Shown here: piece after piece, positions 58,520 through 64,000 of the stretch
How the letters are laid out: each line of letters opens with the position of its first letter
Numbering within the stretch: the stretch's first letter is position 1
Origin: Nocardioides insulae DSM 17944
GTDB lineage: Bacteria > Actinomycetota > Actinomycetes > Propionibacteriales > Nocardioidaceae
Length of the DNA stretch: 64,000 bases
Direction: 5' to 3'
NCBI RefSeq assembly: GCF_000422825.1
Contig: NZ_AUGU01000014.1
Span: 124,001 to 188,000 of the forward strand
Notes under the pieces: model-generated
What the model was told of the DNA's origin: nothing
Database searches by the model: none
The model's input: the letters and a program-made list of their open reading frames with translations, nothing else
Program-made: the position numbers and the translations under genes

Positions 58520-58918
58520 ATGACCACCGCTCCCGCAGGCCTCGACTGGCTCGTCGAGGGCCTCACCCAGCGCACACCGGACATCGCGCACGCGATCCTG
58601 GTCTCCGCCGAGGGCCTGCCGATGGCCAGCTCGTCCGGCTTCCCGTCCGACCGGGCCGACCAGCTCTCCGCGATCACCTCCGGGCTCACCAGCCTCACCC
58701 AGGGCGCCGCCCGCTGCTTCTCGGCCGGTGCCGTGCAGCAGATGGTGATCGAGATGGACGGCGGCTACCTGGTGGTGATGCAGGTCGGCGAGGGTTCCAG
58801 CCTGGCGGCGCTGGCGAGCCCCGAGTGCGACCTGGGCCAGGTGGGCTACCAGATGCAGCTGCTCATCGCGCAGGTCGCGACCGCGCTCACCCCGGCCACC
58901 CGCGGACCGGGGCAGTGA
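58520..58918 (+). CDS. Roadblock/LC7 domain protein (CvnB-like)
   Basis: This 132-residue protein has a single roadblock/LC7 domain (HAILVSAEGLPMASSSGFP, GAVQQMVIEMDGGYLVVMQV). Related bacterial proteins act as GTPase-activating or scaffold partners of small Ras-like GTPases such as MglA. Here the partner is the GTPase encoded two genes downstream. Its stop forms a GTGA overlap with the DUF742 gene. GGAGGGA precedes the ATG. Confidence 0.92.
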   Translation: MTTAPAGLDWLVEGLTQRTPDIAHAILVSAEGLPMASSSGFPSDRADQLSAITSGLTSLTQGAARCFSAGAVQQMVIEMDGGYLVVMQVGEGSSLAALASPECDLGQVGYQMQLLIAQVATALTPATRGPGQ

Positions 58919-59274
58919 GCGAGCCCGAGGACCCGCTGAGCCTGGTCCGGCCCTATGCCCTCACCGGCGGACGGACCAGGCCGAGTACGGCGTACCCGCT
59001 CGAAGCGCTGGTGCACACCGACCGCCACGTGCTGGAGGGCCACGTGCGCTCACCGGAGGAGCGCGCCATCGCCGAACTGTGCCGGGAGAGCCGCTCGGTG
59101 GCCGAGGTCGCCGCCCTCGCCCAGGTGCCGCTGGGTGTGGCCCGGGTGCTGGTGTCGGACCTGGCCGACCGTGGCGTGGTCCGCGTGCACGAGCCGGCCG
59201 GACCGGACTCCGTGTCCGGCGGGCCCGACGAGTCCCTGTTGCACCGCGTCCTGCGCGGCCTGCGGAACCTGTGA
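58915..59274 (+). CDS. DUF742 protein (CvnC-like)
   Basis: A 119-residue DUF742 protein. The start LSLVRPYALTGGRTRPS is diagnostic, followed by a winged-helix-like C-terminal part (SVAEVAALAQVPLGVARVLV, DLADRGVVRVHEP). It is the third conservon component. Its biochemical role is not established; the winged helix suggests nucleic-acid or protein binding. It overlaps cvnB and ends 9 bp before the GTPase gene. Confidence 0.9.
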   Translation: MSEPEDPLSLVRPYALTGGRTRPSTAYPLEALVHTDRHVLEGHVRSPEERAIAELCRESRSVAEVAALAQVPLGVARVLVSDLADRGVVRVHEPAGPDSVSGGPDESLLHRVLRGLRNL

Positions 59275-59283
59275 GGAGATCCC

Positions 59284-59862
59284 GTGACTGACAGCAGCCA
59301 GGCGACCCAGTCGGCCAAGATCGTGATCGCCGGCGGCTTCGGCGTCGGCAAGACCACCTTCGTGGGCTCGGTCTCCGAGATCGTGCCGCTGACCACCGAG
59401 GCCGTGATGACCGCGGCCAGCCTCGGCGTCGACGATCTCAGCGCCGTCCCCGACAAGACCACGACCACCGTGGCGATGGACTTCGGCCGGGTCTCACTGG
59501 ACTCCGACCTGATCCTCTACCTGTTCGGTACGCCGGGGCAGAACCGCTTCTGGTTCATGTGGGACGACCTCACCAAGGGGGCGATCGGTGCGGTCGTCCT
59601 GATCGACACCCGTCGTCTGGCCGACTCCTTCGGGGCGATCGACTACTTCGAGTCGCGGGAGATCCCGTTCGTGGTGGCGCACAACGTCTTCGCCGCCGAC
59701 CAGGGCTTCACCGCCGATCAGGTCCGCGAGGCACTCGCCCTGCGCGCCGACATCCCCGTGGTCACCTGCGACGCCCGCGACCGTCGTACCACCAAGGCCA
59801 CCCTGATCACCTTGGTCGAGCACGTACTGCGCCGACTCGCCGAGCCGGCGCCCGCCCGCTGA
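59284..59862 (+). CDS. Conservon small GTPase (CvnD-like)
   Basis: A 192-residue Ras-like GTPase. The P-loop is GGFGVGKTTFVGS, switch I contains TTVAMDFGRVSL, and the switch II region is LFGTPGQNRFWFMWD. VVAHNVF replaces the usual NKxD base motif, as in other conservon GTPases. It probably cycles on the membrane complex with the roadblock protein and kinase-like sensor. It is the last gene of the operon, followed by a terminator. Confidence 0.92.
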   Translation: MTDSSQATQSAKIVIAGGFGVGKTTFVGSVSEIVPLTTEAVMTAASLGVDDLSAVPDKTTTTVAMDFGRVSLDSDLILYLFGTPGQNRFWFMWDDLTKGAIGAVVLIDTRRLADSFGAIDYFESREIPFVVAHNVFAADQGFTADQVREALALRADIPVVTCDARDRRTTKATLITLVEHVLRRLAEPAPAR

Positions 59863-59863
59863 G

Positions 59864-59902
59864 CCCACCCGCCCGCTGAGCCATTTGGCGTCGGCGGGTG
59901 GG
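59864..59902. terminator. Bidirectional hairpin between the conservon and serC
   Basis: CCCACCCGCC (59864-59873) pairs perfectly with GGCGGGTGGG (59893-59902) across a 19-base loop. It lies between convergent genes. The sequence CCCGCCCGCTGAGCC is also directly repeated around the stop codon. Confidence 0.6.
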
Positions 59903-59916
59903 TCAGGGGCGGTCCA

Positions 59917-61557
<1,641 letters not shown>

Positions 61558-61586
61558 GTCCGCGTCACGCCCGCTCACGCGGCTGA

Positions 61587-62819
61587 CTACGCACCCGCCG
61601 CGCAGATCTCCTCGATCGAGTCCTGGTCCAGGCCGACCTCCTGGAGCACGGCTCTGGTGTGCTCTCCCAGTCCGGGCGCCGGTGCCGGTGGCAACGGCGG
61701 TGCGCCGAGGCTGAGCGGTGAGCGAGCCAGACGTACCGGCCCGACCCCCGGCTGGTCGAGGGTTTGGAAGTAGTCGGTGGCGCGCAGGTGGGGGTCCGAG
61801 AAGAGATCCTCCACGGAGTTGACTGGTCCATGAGGGATGTCCGCCTCGGCCAGTGCCTCCAGCCACTCCGAGGTGCTCCGGGTGCGGATCTCATCAGAGA
61901 GCAGTTCGTAGAGTTGGTCGATGTTCTCGGTCCTCGCACCGAGGTCGACGAAGCGCGGGTCGGCGGCCAGTTCGGGTCGGCCGATCAGGTCGAAGAATCG
62001 AAGCCAGTGCCTGTCCGTATAGATCATCACGGCCAAGTGACCATCGGTGGTCTCGTAAGGGCGTCGATGTGCTGAGTCGGTGCGCACGTAGCCGGTCGGA
62101 CCGCTGGGCGGGTCGGTGACCCAGCCGCCTTGGCGGTCCAGAAGGGTGAAGGAGGCCATCCCTTCGAACATCGGGATCTCTACCGGGCGGCCGACTCCGC
62201 TGACCTCGCGGGCGCGCAGCGCGGCGCAGGCCGCTGCGGCGCCGTAGATCCCCATCACCTTGTCGGCGGCGGCAGAGCGCCAGTACGCCGGGGCGGAGCC
62301 GCCGACTGCCTCCGCCGCCGCGATGCCGCTGGCCGCCTGGATGACGTCGTCGTAGGCGGGGAGGTCGGCGTACGGACCGCCGGCGCCGTACCCTCGAAAC
62401 GCGCAGTGGACCAACCGAGGGTTGAGCGGCGAAAGCGCCTCCCAGGTGATGCCGAGCCTGGCAGCGGCCGAGGGACGAACGTTGTGCATCAACAGGTCGG
62501 CGTCGCGTACCAGCGCGTGTAGGGCCCGCCTACCGCTGTCGGACTTGAGGTCCAGGGCGGCCGACCGCTTGCCGCGGTTGGCGTTGACGAAGACCGGCCC
62601 CAGGCCGCGCCCGGTGGCGTCCGCAACTTTGCGCACCTGATCCCCGTCGGGTGTCTCGACCTTGATCACATCGGCGCCCCACTCGGCCAGTATCTGGGCG
62701 GCGTAAGGACCCATGAAGACGGTGCTCAGGTCCAGCACCCGGATACCGGTGAGTGGTAGCTGGGGCGCAGGCGCGCTCAGGCCGTCCTGGGGATCGCGCG
62801 GAAGCATGGGAGTGGACAT
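61587..62819 (-). CDS. CaiB/BaiF family CoA-transferase (class III)
   Basis: A 410-residue class III CoA-transferase. The N-terminus has LPLTGIRVLDLSTVFMGPYA and WGADVIKVETPDGD. The catalytic aspartate lies in LPAYDDVIQAASG, and the C-terminus has DIPHGPVNSVEDLFSDPH. Family members move CoA between carboxylic acids (formyl-CoA/oxalate, carnitine, succinyl-CoA/mesaconate). An IclR-type regulator is divergent and a TRAP carboxylate-binding protein lies beyond it under the same operator. I infer that it activates the imported carboxylate. Confidence 0.92.
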   Translation of the reverse strand: MSTPMLPRDPQDGLSAPAPQLPLTGIRVLDLSTVFMGPYAAQILAEWGADVIKVETPDGDQVRKVADATGRGLGPVFVNANRGKRSAALDLKSDSGRRALHALVRDADLLMHNVRPSAAARLGITWEALSPLNPRLVHCAFRGYGAGGPYADLPAYDDVIQAASGIAAAEAVGGSAPAYWRSAAADKVMGIYGAAAACAALRAREVSGVGRPVEIPMFEGMASFTLLDRQGGWVTDPPSGPTGYVRTDSAHRRPYETTDGHLAVMIYTDRHWLRFFDLIGRPELAADPRFVDLGARTENIDQLYELLSDEIRTRSTSEWLEALAEADIPHGPVNSVEDLFSDPHLRATDYFQTLDQPGVGPVRLARSPLSLGAPPLPPAPAPGLGEHTRAVLQEVGLDQDSIEEICAAGA

Positions 62820-62845
62820 GGCCGCCTTACGAGAATCAAGATGGG

Positions 62846-62892
62846 GTTACGTAATTACGTAGCACGCTACGATGCCTATCGACTCGGGTCAA
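62846..62892 (-). promoter_or_regulatory. Promoter and IclR-type operator of the CoA-transferase gene
   Basis: On the reverse strand, -35 TTGACC (62892-62887) and -10 TAGCGT (62869-62864) have a 17-bp spacer. Two bases past the -10 begins the perfect palindrome TACGTAATTACGTA (62848-62861), inside the 18-bp sequence GTTACGTAATTACGTAGC (62846-62863). A bound protein would cover the transcription start. The identical 18-bp site recurs at 63788-63805. Confidence 0.75.
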
Positions 62893-62959
62893 TGGCAGGC
62901 GGGTGTCGCGGCCTTCCGTCATGATGTGCGGGTCGGTCCCGATGCGCGAAGGAGTGGTG

Positions 62960-63709
62960 ATGGCCGAGATCGAACGTCCGTCGCGCGTGCGCCAGAGACA
63001 TCGCATGGTCGATCGGGTGGCGGCGATCCTCGAGCTGGTCGCCCGCTCCGATGGACTGTCCCTGACCGCGATCGCTCGACACCTGGATGCGCCGGTGTCC
63101 TCGGTGCAGGGATTGGTGGACGGGCTGGTGGCGGCCGGCTACCTCGACGAGCGAGCTCGCGAGTACCGGCTCGGTGTCGCGCCGTACTTCATCAACTTGC
63201 TCGCCGGTCGCGGGGTGGTCAACCGGATCGTCCATCAGGATCTGGTAGAGCTCCATGCCGAGACAGGGAGTACCACCGCTGTTCTCGCGGTCGCGGTCGG
63301 GCCCGATGTGATCTACATCGATCACTGCTCGACCGATCCACGGACCGCCTACCTTGCCGAGCGCTTCTTTCGTCGCTCACTGATCCGGACCTCGACCGGG
63401 TGGGTGCTGCTCGCCGACTGGGAGAAGCGCGACCTGTGGGCGTATCTCGACACGCTCGGTGATGAGGACGAACATCGGGTCGCGGAGTTCCTCTCCAGCC
63501 TGGACGGGATTCGTGAAACGGGCACTGTGGTCCTTCCTGGGACAGCGGAGGACACGGAGGTCGACGGCATCTCGGTCGCGGTTCGCGAGCGTGGTCGAGT
63601 GGTCGCGGCGGTGGGGGTGGTCGGTCCGAGTGTGGAGATCGCACCGAGGTCTGCCTCGATCGTGGAGTCGCTGCAACGGCATTCGAAGGGCTGGCATCAG
63701 CGCGGCTGA
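62960..63709 (+). CDS. IclR-family transcriptional regulator
   Basis: A 249-residue regulator. The N-terminal winged helix has RVAAILELVARSDGLSLTAIARHL split across its helices, with recognition region APVSSVQGLVDGLVAAGYL. The C-terminal IclR effector domain includes TGSTTAVLAVAVGPDVIYID and TSTGWVLLADW. The ATG at 62960 has GAAGGAG 5 bases upstream; earlier in-frame starts are weaker. It lies between two identical palindromic operators controlling the CoA-transferase and the TRAP binding protein, so it is the likely repressor or activator of both. Confidence 0.88.
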   Translation: MAEIERPSRVRQRHRMVDRVAAILELVARSDGLSLTAIARHLDAPVSSVQGLVDGLVAAGYLDERAREYRLGVAPYFINLLAGRGVVNRIVHQDLVELHAETGSTTAVLAVAVGPDVIYIDHCSTDPRTAYLAERFFRRSLIRTSTGWVLLADWEKRDLWAYLDTLGDEDEHRVAEFLSSLDGIRETGTVVLPGTAEDTEVDGISVAVRERGRVVAAVGVVGPSVEIAPRSASIVESLQRHSKGWHQRG

Positions 63710-63749
63710 AGTGGCGGCTCGGGCCGTCGAGGGAGATGGTGAGTGATCG

Positions 63750-63805
63750 TTGACACATCCTCCCGGGTCTGGGTACGTTGCCGCGTCGTTACGTAATTAC
63801 GTAGC
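63750..63805 (+). promoter_or_regulatory. Promoter and IclR-type operator of the TRAP binding-protein gene
   Basis: -35 TTGACA (63750-63755) and -10 TACGTT (63774-63779) are separated by 18 bp. GTTACGTAATTACGTAGC (63788-63805), identical to the site at 62846-62863, begins 9 bases after the -10, at the expected transcription start. The layout mirrors the CoA-transferase promoter. Confidence 0.75.
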
Positions 63806-63835
63806 CGCACACGTATTCGGGGCGAGGAGCGGTGG

Positions 63836-64000
63836 ATGGACAGGCATATACGTCAGCGCGTGCTGGCCGGAGGCACGGTTGGTGTATTGATCGCCGCCGT
63901 CCTCGGCGGGTGTGGGGGACCGCAGGCAGAGCAGGAGGCTCACGGCGCAACCGTGCTGCGGATCGGGGACAGCTTCCCCGCCACCCATCCGATCGGAGTC
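63836..64000 (+). CDS. TRAP-type carboxylate transporter substrate-binding lipoprotein (partial)
   Basis: The first 55 residues are present before the window ends. The signal peptide VLAGGTVGVLIAAVLGGCGG ends in a lipobox, so the protein is lipid-anchored. The mature start ATVLRIGDSFPATHPIG matches DctP-type binding proteins of tripartite TRAP transporters. GAGGAG lies 6 bases before the ATG. The DctQ and DctM membrane subunits are expected just beyond the right edge. Confidence 0.75.
   Translation, partial: MDRHIRQRVLAGGTVGVLIAAVLGGCGGPQAEQEAHGATVLRIGDSFPATHPIGV

Overview
The window is high-GC actinobacterial DNA. The gene order (tRNA-Thr, tRNA-Met, rpmG, a HadA/HadB-like MaoC pair, murB, then tRNA-Trp, secE, nusG, rplK, rplA, rplJ, rplL, rpoB, rpoC), the 'conservon' signalling operon, the mycofactocin cluster and the frequent GTG/TTG starts point to the order Propionibacteriales, most likely a Nocardioides-like organism. 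That placement is inferred from protein similarity I recognise and has not been tested with a tree.

Layout. 1-4.9 kb: end of an HcnABC / D-hydroxyproline-dehydrogenase-like flavoenzyme operon, a universal stress protein, a sodium:amino-acid symporter and a divergent GntR regulator. 5.0-8.4 kb: two tRNAs, rpmG, a lipoprotein, the MaoC pair and murB. 8.45-8.6 kb: a 22-bp tandem repeat with 66-bp higher order. 8.8-15 kb: acyl-CoA synthetase, a DUF4190-like membrane protein, and the reverse-strand operon aspC-add-rlmC. 15-32.4 kb: catalase, then the transcription/translation core (tRNA-Trp to rpoC), interrupted by a lipoprotein, FetB and a GMC oxidoreductase. 32.7-41.8 kb: an NDMA-dependent-type alcohol dehydrogenase, an aldehyde dehydrogenase, an AraC-type regulator and a complete mycofactocin operon mftABCDEF. 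41.9-47.2 kb: an MHS-type transporter and a FecCD-type metallophore uptake operon whose ATPase is fused in frame to a SAM methyltransferase. 47.3-54.5 kb: a MenJ-like reductase, a duplicated mini-ORF junction, a double-NUDIX protein, a large FAD/Fe-S dehydrogenase and a methyltransferase. 54.5-59.9 kb: a secreted propeller-like protein and a four-gene conservon (kinase-like protein, roadblock, DUF742, GTPase). 59.9-64 kb: serC, a GNAT acetyltransferase, and a CoA-transferase / IclR / TRAP-binding-protein locus carrying two copies of one palindromic operator.

How it fits together. MftA is a 33-residue precursor ending IDGMCGVY. MftB-F should mature it into the redox cofactor mycofactocin, and the neighbouring alcohol and aldehyde dehydrogenases are plausible users. 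The GMC oxidoreductase at 23-24.7 kb is a candidate MftG-type partner. At the right end the IclR protein probably controls both the CoA-transferase and the TRAP transporter, because the same 18-bp site sits directly next to a recognisable promoter in front of each.

Most unusual items: the ATPase-methyltransferase fusion, the ATGA-linked duplicated mini-ORFs before the NUDIX gene, the twin-operator IclR circuit, the 22/66-bp repeat, and a Gln at the RpoB position equivalent to E. coli Leu511.
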